A DNA stretch of 64,000 bases, taken from NCBI RefSeq assembly GCF_910592395.1, contig NC_088308.1, positions 14,335,001-14,399,000 on the forward strand, in the 5' to 3' direction. Below are positions 46,951-58,056 of this stretch, one piece after another. The DNA comes from Lineus longissimus. Lineage: Eukaryota; Nemertea; Pilidiophora; Heteronemertea; Lineidae. The notes under the pieces are model-generated. The model was not told the DNA's origin. It saw nothing but the letters and a program-made list of their open reading frames with translations, and did no database searches. The first letter of the stretch is position 1. Each line of letters starts with the position of its first letter. The position numbers and the translations under genes were made by a program.

Positions 46951-47373
46951 TCAATTCAATATAATGATACATATGTATTTTCTTTCAACTTCAACACATA
47001 GCTTACCAGGAAAAATGCATTTAGGCCGGTTGCCATGGCCTGCACAAACTTTCTTGGCATTGCACCTTTTTCTACTTTGATTGACCCTTCCTCTTTCTAT
47101 TGTTAAGTGCTCGACTTTCACGCACAGAGGATTATGACACAGATGATAACCTGCGCTAGTTTTGAATTGCAATTCATCATTCTCACATAAAAACATCGCA
47201 CGGTGTGCTGTCATTGTGACCGGCTTCTCCAAAAAACTTACTTTAACAAACCCGTATGTCACCCCCCTCTTTTTTTGTTTAGCCCCCGCCCAATTCAAAC
47301 AAAAAACATCACTTTTAGTCTTTGCTAACATTCTCGCTCGTAATTCTGATACTTTTCTTTTGAGTTCACCTGC
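46951..47373 (-). pseudogene. I-PpoI-type His-Me finger endonuclease, copy A
   Basis: The minus-strand frame ends NRPKCIFPGK... and contains LCHNPLC-x4-HL-x7-VN, then RKRC and CAGHGNRPKC. Measured from the His before LC, the Cys, Cys, His and Asn fall at +2, +7, +12 and +21, the spacing of the first zinc site and metal-binding Asn of I-PpoI. The second zinc cluster (C..., C-x2-H, C) is intact. A 9-bp deletion relative to copy B removes three residues just before LCHN; a His remains in place but the Ser before it is lost. Upstream of the Met at 47331 the frame continues as GELKRKVSELRAR, coiled-coil-like, to a possible splice acceptor. Confidence 0.8.
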
Positions 47374-47382
47374 TGAAATAAA

Positions 47383-47845
47383 ACAAGAGGCCCAAGGGCC
47401 TGGCGCTCAGCTGGATGACCTAATAACATAGGACTGAGGGTGTAAAGTAGTAAATATCGGCTTTATACTACTGTTTGAAGGTCAAGAGAACACGTTATAT
47501 CACTAAACTTTCCAATGCAGAGCTGCCAGCTGGATGAAATATGATTGAACTAATCAGCCATGGTATGTAAATATTACAGGAGGCAACAGAAGATATCCCT
47601 AGTTCAGTATGTTGTATCGGTAGCTTTACAGAAAAGAAGTGTCAGAGAGGATGAGACTTCTCCATGGACAACTGTGGTATGTCCAGGCTGGGTTGTACAG
47701 CACAAGGATTCAAAATGCTGTCTGTAATTGAGAGGTATCCTGATTTAACAGAGGTCAAAATAAATAGAAATGACCAGTTTGGGACTAATACCACTGTCTT
47801 TTTTTAATAAGGTAGAGATTACAGGAGTCTACAAAATTAATTTTA
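47383..47845 (+). repeat. R4 repeat, copy B
   Basis: Starts AACAAGAGGCCCAAGGGCCT, a near-palindrome, and matches 18505-18965 throughout, except that the hairpin arm of copy A is absent. It abuts the 5' side of endonuclease copy A. Confidence 0.85.
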
Positions 47846-47849
47846 TTGA

Positions 47850-48450
47850 GAGAAATTGACCTGTCCTGCAGGTGATTGGAATTTACAATACAAAGGGTCG
47901 TTTTTTAATGACATTATGCTCTACTGCGTATCCCTAGTGAGTCGATCGGGAACCAATCTATCCTTGGCGCAGACAGGTTCAAATTGGCTATATCTTGAAT
48001 AGATTGAATTGCGATGAAAATCTAATGCAATAAAGGAGCAATATCGAAGAGAAAAATTAATCAAACCAATTGTCCACAGACTCGGACCCTGAAATGGCGT
48101 GATGTATGCGTGCATATAAAAGTATATCAATTGGTCCGATAGAGATGATGAGGCAATGTCAATATGCCTTGTTCCTTTGTCAGCAATATGCCCCTTTTTA
48201 TACGGAGAAGAAGGAGAACCCAGATAGGCCTTCACATGTCGGCTTCCAAATGGCTCGAACCAACTGTACTATCACTACTATAAATTTAAAATGCGTGCTC
48301 CTCCTACATATAGCAATGTCTCGGCCAAAAAGGCACTTAGTCAACAGGCAAACTAGAAGTTCAGCACCGTGAGCAGCTCCTGGGTAAGGCCATGTCAGGT
48401 TCCGCGCGCCTCTTCAGATACCTCAAGTATTGAAAGCTGTGGTGAGCACA
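47850..48450. other. No gene recognised
   Basis: Only domain-less short frames. Confidence 0.45.
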
Positions 48451-48670
48451 TAACAAGAGGCCCAAGGGCCTGGCGCTCAGCTGAAATGGATAGGTGAAGG
48501 CAAGGGTCAAGTGTGTGTCGGTACCGTTATTATGAGGCAACGAAGAAGATAAAGAGTTGGTTAACAAAATGAACTTTATTGGTGCGGCAGATATTTGATG
48601 CCTTTTCGGCAGATATTGAAGCGCCTTGCGGCAGATATTTGTTGCCTTGCGGCAGATATTTGATAACGCT
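48451..48670 (+). repeat. R4 5' end plus short tandem GCGGCAGATATT repeats
   Basis: The first ~35 bp of R4 (AACAAGAGGCCCAAGGGCCT...CTCAGCTG) recur at 48451. GGCAGATATT appears four times between 48586 and 48662 with spacing of about 15-30 bp. Confidence 0.7.
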
Positions 48671-48800
48671 CTCCAGGAATGGAAAGCAGTAAAACGAGTA
48701 AGCACACCTTACTCTGAATTTGGGAACAGCAAGTGCTTTCCTGGACTTGAAATGTGCCTACGACTCCTCTTGCAATAACCAACAACAGTTAATCTGTAAA

Positions 48801-48831
48801 ATGAAACGGCCAGGGGCCATTGTGCTCACCG
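48801..48831 (-). repeat. R3 terminal word
   Basis: ATGAAACGGCCAGGGGCCAT and TGTGCTCACC, the inverse of the R3 start seen at 10336. GGCC-AGG-GGCC can fold. Confidence 0.7.
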
Positions 48832-49244
48832 TAAGTATTTTTGGTAGACAGTTACAGAAAGTGCTACAGTATGTAGGCCTCTCATAATTTATACATGCAT
48901 CTGTGACCAGTTCAGAGCCGGCCCTGGCCAAGTGGTGAATCTGAGACTTGTGCTTCCAAGCTTGTAGAGTCTAGGTGAAAATGATAGTGAAGAAACGTGC
49001 CACTCCATGACAATGGTGAATATATTTTTAACTTTGACCTCAGTGACCCTGAAAGGTAGGTCAAATAACAAACCAGGGTGATATGTGATGTAGACACATC
49101 CACCCGACCATAACAATTTCATCACTCGTTACACTACAGCGATCGGCAAAAAACGATTTCCAAGATGGCCGCCTTATTAAATCTATGGCACCAAATAAAT
49201 CAAAAAATGAAGAAAATGTAAGATAGAACTCAGAAAAGAAAAAA

Positions 49245-49345
49245 GGAAAAGATGAAAAATAAAAATATTTTTTGCTGTCCTTGACCGAGGTTTGAACTCA
49301 CGACCTTTGGATTGCCACAATACGAGGAAAAACCCACAAAACATG
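49245..49345 (-). repeat. Possible tRNA-derived SINE trace
   Basis: The minus strand reads GGTCGTGAGTTCAAACCTCG, which fits a tRNA T-arm/B box (GAGTTCAAACC). It is followed by an A/T-rich tail (49200-49270). No complete A box or cloverleaf could be drawn, so this is only a trace. Confidence 0.35.
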
Positions 49346-49449
49346 CAATTTCGGCCATATTTGAATTCCGATCCGGCTGAAACTTGGCATACAAATAGTG
49401 GCTTCTCAGATGCATCATTACACAAAATTAAAACTCTTTACATTGAACA

Positions 49450-50384
49450 ACGACAAAACGTACCAAGAATGGTAAAGTTTTCAACTTTGACCTCTGTGAA
49501 CTTGAAAGGTGGGTCAAATCAAAAACCCGTAAGATATGTGATGTATCCTTGCTAGGAGTACCTACCATGAAACTTTTATCAAAAACAAATCAGTAATAAG
49601 CGAGAAATCACACTTTTTGAGTTTTGAGTTTGGGCCCCCTGGTGGCCAAGTCAATAATCAGACCGAACCAAAATTCAGTGTAAAAGGTCAACTGACCTAG
49701 GGGGTCACTTGTTCAAAGTTTCAAGTTCATAACTGTTGCGGTTGAGAAACGTGCCATAGTTACACTCAAACGGCAAATTTACGCCATTTGACCTCTGCGA
49801 CCTTAAAAAGTAGGTCAAATCCGAAAAATCGTGCAACATCTGAGGTAACCTTGCTAGGGGTCCCTGCCATAAAAATTTCATCAAAAACAATTTGCTAATA
49901 AGCAGGCTATTGCACTTCTTACTTTTTCTGTTTTGGCCCCCTGGTGGCAAAGTCAAGAATCAGATCAGGCTGAAATTCAGCACCAGAGGTTATCTGATAT
50001 AGGGGGTTATATGTACCAAGTTTCAAGCTCATAGCTTTGGTGGTTGAGAAACGTGCCATAGTTACACTCAAACGGCCAATTCACGCCATTTGACCTCTGC
50101 GACCTTGAAAAGTGGATCAAATTAAAAACCCGTAAGCTATATGATGTATCCTTGCTATGAGTACCTACCACAAAAGTTTTATCGAAAACAAGTCACTAAT
50201 AAGCGAGATATCACACTTTTTAGATATCCACATTTGGCCCATTGGTGGCCAAGTAGAGAATCAGATCAGACAGAAATTTAGTGTCACGGGTCATCTGACC
50301 TAGGGGGTCATGTGTACAAAGTTTTAAGTTCATAGGCCTAGCGGTTAAAAAACGTGCCACTGTTTTTGAACTAGGATACGACGA

Positions 50385-50415
<31 letters not shown>

Positions 50416-50450
50416 CGACGGACGACAGACACTGCGGTATTGCATAGACT
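49450..50450 (-). repeat. R1 array, minus orientation, with (GAC)n
   Basis: Three units in inverted orientation, CCCCCTGGTGG-type words at about 49633, 49938 and 50240 (spacing 302-305). It ends with an (ACG)n run at 50373-50432 and CCCCTACGGTGAGCC, the inverse of the R1 leader GGCTCACCGTTAGGGGAGTC. Confidence 0.85.
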
Positions 50451-51630
50451 CCCCTACGGTGAGCCAAAAAGAGAAGAGAAATTAACACTGACTGAATAAA
50501 AAAGGGTGACATAGACGGGGAAATGTACACCACCGGATACAGTCTGTGCTTGATCAGGCATCGGTCAGATGATATCCTGAACAAGGCATCTATGGAAGCA
50601 AATCCAGAAAGAGACTTAACCTTCGAAGGGCACACTTATCACTCAGTGAAAAGTCAGTCCTGGGGGTTGTTTTCCAATTCAAAATAAAAGTGTAACCTCT
50701 TTAAATTAGTCTCACAGACTGAACCATAACACTCAACAGCCAACCGTGCCCACATGATGTGAGCCGTGAGCGAGTGGTGTACTACATTTTGAAAATTGTC
50801 TATCGTCTACGACATGTGACAGAACAGGTTCTAGTGGACTTAATGATGAGGTACTATCAAATAAAGTGTCCATCAAATGAATCATGAGGGCCTGTTGAGT
50901 TATACTCTAAGCCTGCACAGCGCAGTGTACAGACAGTACAGGATTGCCAACCAAAAACATGAGCATTGCTGCGTAAGGAAACTGCAGTGGAATTCATACT
51001 ACGATGTCATAATGTGACTTTCAAAATAATTGTAAACAAACGTAAATGGAGAGATTTGTTGACCGTCCCAAAATGGCCGACGGCGAATTCTCCGGTCGCT
51101 AGCGCAGTCCATAAACAAGCATCAATTTTACCAACTTTGGGTGCAAGCTTGGTCATAAAAGTTACAGAACTGTTAGAAATACATCTAAACAACATATATA
51201 TACAGTTTAAAGTGCATAAAAATCCCGTTTCAACCTCCGGGTGCTACCTTTTTTTCTCCGCCACACGCCGGGCCCTACCGGTCGTTATTTAGTGCGACCG
51301 CCACCAGAGTGTTTATCACGATCTTTCGCCGTTTTAATTGCACGTTTTAGGTAGATTAATCAATTATTACATGCATGCATTATATATCACCGAAATGATA
51401 ATTGCGTAGGCTATTTGAAACTAAGTTCAGATATCATTTTCGATCTTTGAATTGAATTTAGGCGAGTGATTTTTGACACCCGGTCGACATATCAGGACTT
51501 GCAAAATTCACGCGAGATCGCTTGCATCATCAGCACGTTTGAAAACCGAATTTCACAAATTCCACAAATATTTATCACATACCATATGTATCACCACAAC
51601 GGTAACTCTCTAGACTAATTGAGGGGTTCA
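50451..51630. other. No gene recognised
   Basis: The plus frame 50966-51292 has no known domain. The stretch 51060-51110 is GC-richer (AAAATGGCCGACGGCG), unlike its surroundings. Confidence 0.45.
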
Positions 51631-52424
51631 GGCGCAAAACCCAGTAAGTCCACAATACCCCTATTGTTTTAAAACAAGAATTTTTGTTTGGGAGTAGGTT
51701 CATTGGTTACTGGTTTACTCTCATTGTAATCAAATAGTGTTTTGGTTGGTAAACAAAAGGCCAGAATTTCAAAAATTAACCTTTATTATGAAAACTAGTT
51801 TTTAAGCAATTTTGATTGATATTGGCGGCAAAACTCTGTAAGTCCAAATGCGTTATTTTTGCAAAATTCAGTAAGTCCAAAAAATCTGTGTTTGCAAAAC
51901 CTATCACTGGAAGAATATGCATGAAAATGTAACAGAACACAACACAGTTAGCAATGTACTCAAATTGGATTAATAAAAGAGCAAATTCCTGTCTGTGAAT
52001 AGTTTTGAATGTTAGTGTTTTTTGCCAGGAGTCTATAGACCAGAAACTACCGACTGTCCGTCACTTGGGAGGCCAAGCCATCCTGCTGTGATAAGTGAAT
52101 GAAATCAGTACTGGGTACCTCAGAAAATTTCTGCACAATTTAATTCAATGCCTCCCATAAAGCCAAACTTTTAAAATCCAATTTATTCAACTTAATTTTG
52201 CGTAAATTCAGCAGAAATTGACAAAAAAACCGCTATTCTACAGCGAAAGCCTTGCGAACGGGGGCGCCGCCATTTTGTGCGTCATGTGACATGCAGTTCA
52301 TCAGTGATTGGCTTTCAGGGACTTACGTGTTTCTGCACCAATATGGTGGTGGCGTTTACTGGGTTTTGCAAACAAACTGGGTTTAAGGTAGGCATTTATG
52401 ATGGGACTTACGGGATTTTGCAAC
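51631..52424. mobile_element. MITE with repeated subterminal motifs
   Basis: Ends are imperfect inverted copies: GCAAAACCCAGTAAGTCC (from 51634) and the inverse of GGACTTACGGGATTTTGC (to 52421). The same motif recurs inside at about 51833, 51859, 52319 and 52365 in both orientations. Repeated subterminal motifs are typical of transposase-binding ends. No ORF; no target duplication was read. Confidence 0.6.
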
Positions 52425-52486
52425 AATATGATTTGACTAACGTCATCTACATGCCAAAAGCTGTACATTGGTACAGCTATCTCATT

Positions 52487-52876
52487 AGCTCACCTCTTAG
52501 CAGAGGTGAGCTTATCCCATACCGTGGCGTCCGTCGTCCGTCGTCGTCGTCGTCGTCGTCGTCCGTCGTCCGTCGTCCGTTAGCAGGGCACGTTTCGTAA
52601 CTGTTAGAGCTATTGAGTTAAAACTTGGTACACATGTACCCTTATGTAATGACACCTGGGAGACCAAGTTTCGGTCCGATTCGTTTCATGGTTTGGCCAC
52701 CAGGGGGCCAAACGTTAAAAGTGAAAATATGCAATATCTCCCTTAATAGTAGTCGGGAAATTTTGAAAAAAATATGGTAGGTACTTCTAGCAAAGGTGCA
52801 TCATATATCCTCCGGGTTTTTGATTTGACCTCCTTTTCAAGGTCACAGAGGTCAAATGGTGTAAATTAGCCGTTTG
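52487..52876 (+). repeat. R1 unit with hairpin and (GTC)n leader
   Basis: Near copy of 16205-16640: the hairpin at 52487-52512, the GTC run at 52527-52582, then one R1 unit to AATTAGCCGTTTGGG. It is cut at about 52877 by Mutator-like copy B. Confidence 0.88.
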
Positions 52877-52877
52877 G

Positions 52878-55822
52878 GAAAAAAGTTGTCTTTTTAAAGG
52901 ATGTTCCAAGGTTGTGACAGTGGTATCATGCTCAAAATGTCAAAATTTCAAATCGAACAATATTAACTTTGTCTGAAATTTGAAAAACAACAAATATATG
53001 ATGCATTATAAGCATGGAGGCTTGTTAGTAAGGTGTGAAATGATAAAAAGATTAACCCATATGTTATCTCCCTGTCACATCCAAGTCTGACACTTCCACA
53101 ACAGCAACCATTGTCACAGCTATTGTCATCGCTATTGTCATATCAACATCCACCCTTTTGTAATCTCTTGTCCTTTCTTGTGTATTTTCAGTCTGTTGAA
53201 GAAAGCATCCCGAAATAGACATCTCCTAGGAGTACGATTTTAAGCAAAGAAAGACTAGTTACGAAAAGACAACACAAGACAAGATGAGGACAAAGGCGGA
53301 GAGGTTGATAGAGACACGGCGTATTAGGAGGCGCCATAGGGCATCGAATGCAGCAATGAGAACAATGTTCAAGAGCGGACACGTGCGGAGTGGAGGTGTC
53401 GAGGTGGTGAGCGACGACGAACGAGAAGTAGGCCTACAACCCGCATGGAGACGACTCACGCCCCAGGAGTACGGACAGGTCACAACAATGGGACACGACG
53501 GCAAAAGACACATACCGGATATAAATAACCGTACTGCCAAGAATGTCAACTTACTACGGGTCAACATGTAAGAAGACACTGATGATGAGATAGAGATACC
53601 AGATGAGACCATGGAGCATGATCACGAGAGTTTCGTTGTTCAGACAACCAAACTGATAGATGTGCTCAATGACGTTAACAGGGCCCATAGCGAATATCAC
53701 GTGAACTGTCAGTCGATATTCAAATATGGAGAGGTACGGAAGCAGGGTGTATGTTGTTCAGTCACTATGGTGTGTAAAAACTGTGGTTTTGATTCGAAAT
53801 TGTATAAACTTTTTGAGGACATAGACACTGGCAAGCGCGAACGAAAAGCCGCTCTTCCAAATGTTGCATTACAGATTGCGTTGCAGGACACAATGATTGG
53901 CAACGAGAGTATGAGTTACATACTGAGCATAATGGGAATCCCGCCCCCCTGTAGGAGTATCATGCAAAAGCAGGCAAATAAAGTTGGTGAAGAAACAGTT
54001 AAAATGAATGTGGCCGATATGGCAGACATACGCGAGAACTTGAAAAGGATACTGCGCCTAAGAAATCAGGACGACACAGGAATCAATGTCCAAGCTGATG
54101 GACGCTATAATAGTTTACACCTCACTTCGAGGAACAAGACTGGAGCACAATGACTGGATTATGTGTTGAAAATGTGACAGATGAACGCAAAATCATTGAC
54201 ATTGAGGTTAAAACAAAACTCTGCTGGATAGGGGCTGCAATGCGGGCGAAAGGTTTTGAAGTTAAATGTGGTGCCACTGGCACAAACGTTGACGAACGAC
54301 ACTCGAAGTGCACGGCTAACTTTCCTGAGGCAGATGCATTCAGAGAATATGATCTTGGGGTTGCATTTGAGAAACAGGGCCTACATGTAGAACATTTGAC
54401 TACAGATGGTGATTCCAGTTCATTCAAAGGGTTAACTGATGCAACAAAAAAGCTCTTCGGCGGCTTGTTCACGGTGAAGCATCAACTTGACTCTATACAT
54501 TTGCATCAAGCCCAAACGCGTGCAGGACATAGAGCTGAATTCAGTAAAGGTATGTTCCCGGGACGTACTGCAGAGGAGAGAACACTGTTAAAAACAACGT
54601 TTCTGAATGATCTTAGGGTAAGGTCATCCAAGATTTTGCAATCTCTATTCAAGCGCTGCAACGGTGATCTCGACAGGATCATGGGATACCTGTATGACAC
54701 TGTTGCCTGTGTTGTGAACTGTTATGGTGGTGACTGCACTGGTTGTCCACAGAATGAATTCTCACTGTGCTCAGGCACAACTGGTTCTTGGTGGCACAAA
54801 TCAACACGATGGTCATCTTACGGCGAGATTCCCAAGTTAAAAATGACAGTGATTGACAAGAACTTGGTACATCTTGTTTTGGAGGTATGCCTTAGTAAAG
54901 GAGCGTTGCGACAGCTGAGTCTTAGAGTGACAACCCAGGGAGTCGAGTCCAAGAATCGAGGTCTGTTGGCCAGCGATCCTAAGATTGTGACCAGGAGCAG
55001 GAACTCAACCCCTCGTTTCCATTCAGCAGCTCACAGAATGAACCATAACATAGCCGAGAGCGGGCGACGGAAACTAAAGTGGTTCAACATCGAAGTCGAT
55101 ACTTGTTGCCGCCCAATGAAAGTGCTGGACAGAATTGCAATGAACAGGCAGTACACAGTCAGGTACAAACGGAGTGCTAGACACCAGCAGTTAGCTGGTG
55201 TTTTGAAAAACATCAGGGCAACAGATTACTTCACGAAGAAGAAAAACAAAACCAGGGGTGGTGACTACAACAAACATGTGATGATAACAATGCCGGACTT
55301 GCGAAGGAAGGCTGTTGCACGACGAGACAGACCGCCTGTACCAGAGTGGAAATGTCTCGACCCAAACAGCAGACACTATGACCACTCCTACTTTTGGCGA
55401 TCCTTCCAAGATCCAACCAGCCATCAAGACAACCAAGAGGTTGCCATCACGGTAAGAAAACTTTCAAATGTCAATTCAATATAATGATATTCTCTTTCAA
55501 CTTCAACACATAGCTTACCAGGAAAAATGCATTTAGGCCGGTTGCCATGGCCTGCACAAACTTCTTGGCATTGCACCTTTTTCTACTTTGATTGACCCTT
55601 CCTCTTTCTATTGTTAAGTGCTCGACTTTCACGCACAGAGGATTATGACACAGATGACTTATATGATAACCTGCGCTAGTTTTGAATTGCAATTCATCAT
55701 TCTCACATAAAAACATCGCACGGTGTGCTGTCATTGTGACCGGTTTCTCCAAAAAACTTACTTTAACAAACCCGTATGTCACCCCCCTCTTTTTTTGTTT
55801 AGCCCCCTCCCAATTCAAACAA
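52878..55822. mobile_element. Mutator-like element, copy B, with His-Me endonuclease
   Basis: Near-identical to copy A over about 2.95 kb. The left edge lies inside an R1 unit, which supports a real insertion boundary at about 52877; R1 does not resume on the right, so the right end is truncated or deleted. Few substitutions separate the copies, plus small indels: 12 bp missing at about 54370, 9 bp present at about 55656, 13 bp missing near 55490. Confidence 0.78.
53284..55484 (+). pseudogene. Mutator-like transposase, copy B, two lesions
   Basis: The same protein as copy A, better preserved. The frame starting at ATG 53284 is stopped by TAA at 53569-53571 (AAA in copy A), resumes in the same frame to TGA 54151-54153, and the rest (54150-55484, 444 residues) is open. 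The break at 54150 (ACAATGACTGG) is the same as in copy A. The core shows QADGRYNS, LTTDGDSS, CVVNCYGGDC, TQGVESKN and HSAAHRMNHNIAES. The C-terminus is FQDPTSHQDNQEVAIT; its end overlaps the endonuclease ORF tail by 14 bp on the opposite strand. A GTAAGA at 55453 could be a splice donor. Confidence 0.88.
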
Positions 55823-55833
55823 GAGCAACGCAC
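55471..55833 (-). pseudogene. I-PpoI-type His-Me finger endonuclease, copy B
   Basis: Here the active-site loop is complete: ISHLCHNPLCVKVEHL followed by TIERGRVN, with His, zinc Cys, Cys, His and Asn at 0, +2, +7, +12 and +21, as in I-PpoI. TAHRAMFLCENDEL upstream supplies the other likely zinc Cys. One T is missing near 55561 relative to copy A, so after RKRCNAKK the second zinc cluster is read out of frame. The N-terminus (MRCSCLNWEG) lacks the coiled-coil extension of copy A because homology stops there. The two copies carry different lesions, so their common ancestor was probably intact. Confidence 0.82.
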
Positions 55834-56086
55834 AGCGTGGCATATGTCCCTGACTGGATTTGAGACGAGTTGGGAGATCTTTATACCAGAGGGTGCTGAT
55901 TGTCAATTGTCGTTCGTAAACAATTTGTAAAGTTCGAGTAAGGGATTTTGGTTATATATTGTATGGGAAGTGATGTACATGTTGCAGTTTATTTGGCAAA
56001 ATACATGTAGCATCAAGTTTTGTGATGTTATAACACGGTTCTGGTGGAAGGTATTTTGGAAGAAGAAACAACAGGGATAGATAATA

Positions 56087-56513
56087 GTCGTACTTCCACC
56101 TATCAAATCCCCGAGTCTTTTGCGCTTACACCTATGAATTGCCGTGTCTAAATAGACCCGTGTGTCAAATCCCTGTGTCTATTAGCTCGATGGGGCTAAT
56201 CGGGGGCTAATTTAGACCCGTGTTCAACACAGGTTTTTTGATAGGTGGAATCTGAATAGTCCCGGCAATTGCAAGTTCTAAGACCCGGCGACAGATAGCG
56301 CGGTGTAGTTGCCTCGGTATTGCGCACGCGAAATTCCCCTCCAACGGGAAAGAAACACAGGAGAGCTCCCTACCTACAGCGCACCTGTCGCCGGGGCTAT
56401 TAACCATTATCTAACACCACTGATAGGTGTAAGTGCGCCCCGGGTTTTTTGACACACGGCGAAGACACGGGTCTTGAAAAAACACGGGGTTTTATGATAG
56501 GTGGAACTACGAC
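56087..56513. mobile_element. MITE, 427 bp, TAATA target duplication
   Basis: TIRs begin GTCGTA(C/G)TTCCACCTATCA (56087; inverse ends at 56513). TAATA flanks both ends (56082-56086 and 56514-56518). Internally TAGACCCGTGT and ATAGGTGGAA words repeat. No ORF belongs to it. A 5-bp duplication does not settle the superfamily. Confidence 0.85.
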
Positions 56514-56650
56514 TAATATGGACTGTTAGGCACTTTAACACGGAATTTTTGACTTGATTGATCTCAGATTTTTTATTCTGCATCATATATTCATTGTACA
56601 CAAGCATATCTTATTGCATATAATGCAATACCTGTGTGGTCTATAGAGAA

Positions 56651-56875
56651 TGGGCAAGTTCACATTTGGTGGTGTGTTATGATTGAGGAATCTGTTAGTG
56701 CTTTTCAATGCCTGGTGCAATTAGTTGATGCAAAAATACATAACAGACATTAAATTCATGATAAGAAGTTTTCATTTTTGTGATATTATTTTGTATCATT
56801 TACACTTTGGCCAGGAGTTGAAAGCGGTAACAGATTCCTCAATCATAACACACCATCAAATGTGAACTCACCCAA
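56651..56875. mobile_element. Short palindromic MITE, ~225 bp
   Basis: GTTCACATTTGGTGGTGTGT and its continuation to ATTGAGGAATCTGTTA (56657-56696) are inverted at 56827-56869. The arms differ at few positions. The ~115-bp centre is AT-rich. Confidence 0.8.
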
Positions 56876-56879
56876 TAAA

Positions 56880-57479
56880 GACTAGGAGGGACTATATACC
56901 TACATAATGTTTTGTAGGTAGATGTTAAAATATAAAACAGGGGTGGATCAAATGCTAGAGGTGGTAAGACAGTGGAGAAGACATAATTTTTTGAATGGAA
57001 TTTTATTATAAATGCAAAAATAGGCAAGTACAGTGTATACAATAAACTTATGAAAAATATGTAGGTATGTACTGATTATTCTTGTCCAGCAAGTGATTAA
57101 TAATCATATATATGTACATTCATTGAAAATCACAGTTAATTATATTTTTGTATACTTGAGACAAACTTACTCTAGAATTTTGGCTATAAAACCAGACAAA
57201 GGAGATTCACTAGACTTGGTGTAAAACTATAAAATTGAATATAAGGGTAGCCTATTGTGCATAATTTCGATTGGCGATGTTTGCAGTAAATGCATGTGTG
57301 GTTTGAGTGTAGGCCTTGAGCTCGCTGGTCTTATAGCCAAGATTCTAGAGTATATTAATATATATGTAAAATATGTAGGTTTGTAATGACTATTGGTCTC
57401 TCACAGGAATTACTCACAGGGAGTGCAGGAGATAATTGTTGCAGTTGTTTTGAAAAAGACAACTTCAAAATTGCTGTTG
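56880..57479. other. No gene recognised
   Basis: AT-rich, with domain-less short frames only. Confidence 0.45.
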
Positions 57480-58056
57480 TATTCCAGTAATGAAACGGCC
57501 AGGGGCCATTGTGCTCACTGTATAGATATTTGGTGCTTTGGAATTCATCCAGGTTAAGAAACATTGTTCATGTATAGTACATAGGTCAAACCAAAGTCGG
57601 TATGACATGTGATGTATCGTTGCTTGGAGTAAGAACCATAAGAATATCATCAAAAACAAGTCACTAATAAACGAGATATTGCACTTTTTACCTATTTTAG
57701 TTTTGGCCTCCTGGTGGCCAAGTTGAGTACCAGATCAGATCGAAATTCGCTGTCCGAGGTAACATGACGCAGGTCATGTGTACCAAATTTCAAGTTCATA
57801 GCTTTAGTAGTAAAGAAACGTGCCATAGTTACAATCAAACGACCAATTTACGCCATTTGACCTATGTGACCTTGAAAAGCAGGTCAAATCGAAAACTCAT
57901 ACGATAAGTGATGTATCCTTGCTAGGAGAACCTACCATAAAAATATCACACTTTCTAGGTTTTCACTTTTGGCTCCCTGGTGGCCAAGTCGAGAATCAGA
58001 CCGGACTGAAATCAGGGTCAGAGGTCAGCTGACCTAGAGGTCCTTTGTACAAAGTT
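57480..58056 (-). repeat. R3/R1 block, minus orientation, split by hAT
   Basis: The section 57480-57800 is the inverted counterpart of 10040-10380. A further R1 unit follows and is cut at AAAGTT (58051-58056), where the hAT element is inserted; the unit resumes at 62521. Confidence 0.85.

Larger units (their letters stand above)
44344..47376. mobile_element. Mutator-like element, copy A, with His-Me endonuclease
   Basis: Homology with copy B starts at GGAAAAAAGTTGTCTTTTTA (44345) and ends at about 47300 (CAATTCAAAC). It includes ~400 bp of leader, the transposase pseudogene on the plus strand and the endonuclease ORF on the minus strand, facing each other. No terminal inverted repeats were found at the homology limits, so these may not be the true ends. 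Copy A's endonuclease continues about 70 bp past the shared end, to a splice-acceptor-like TTTATTTCAG on the minus strand near 47376. Confidence 0.75.

Noticed and set aside
48361-48705. Minus-strand 'ICRKA' repeat protein
   Set aside because: Generated by the short GGCAGATATT tandem repeat.
44344-55822. Two Mutator loci as a simple segmental duplication
   Set aside because: Not fully excluded. Copy B's left edge cuts an R1 unit while copy A's left flank is unrelated, which fits transposition; but no TIR or TSD was found to prove it.
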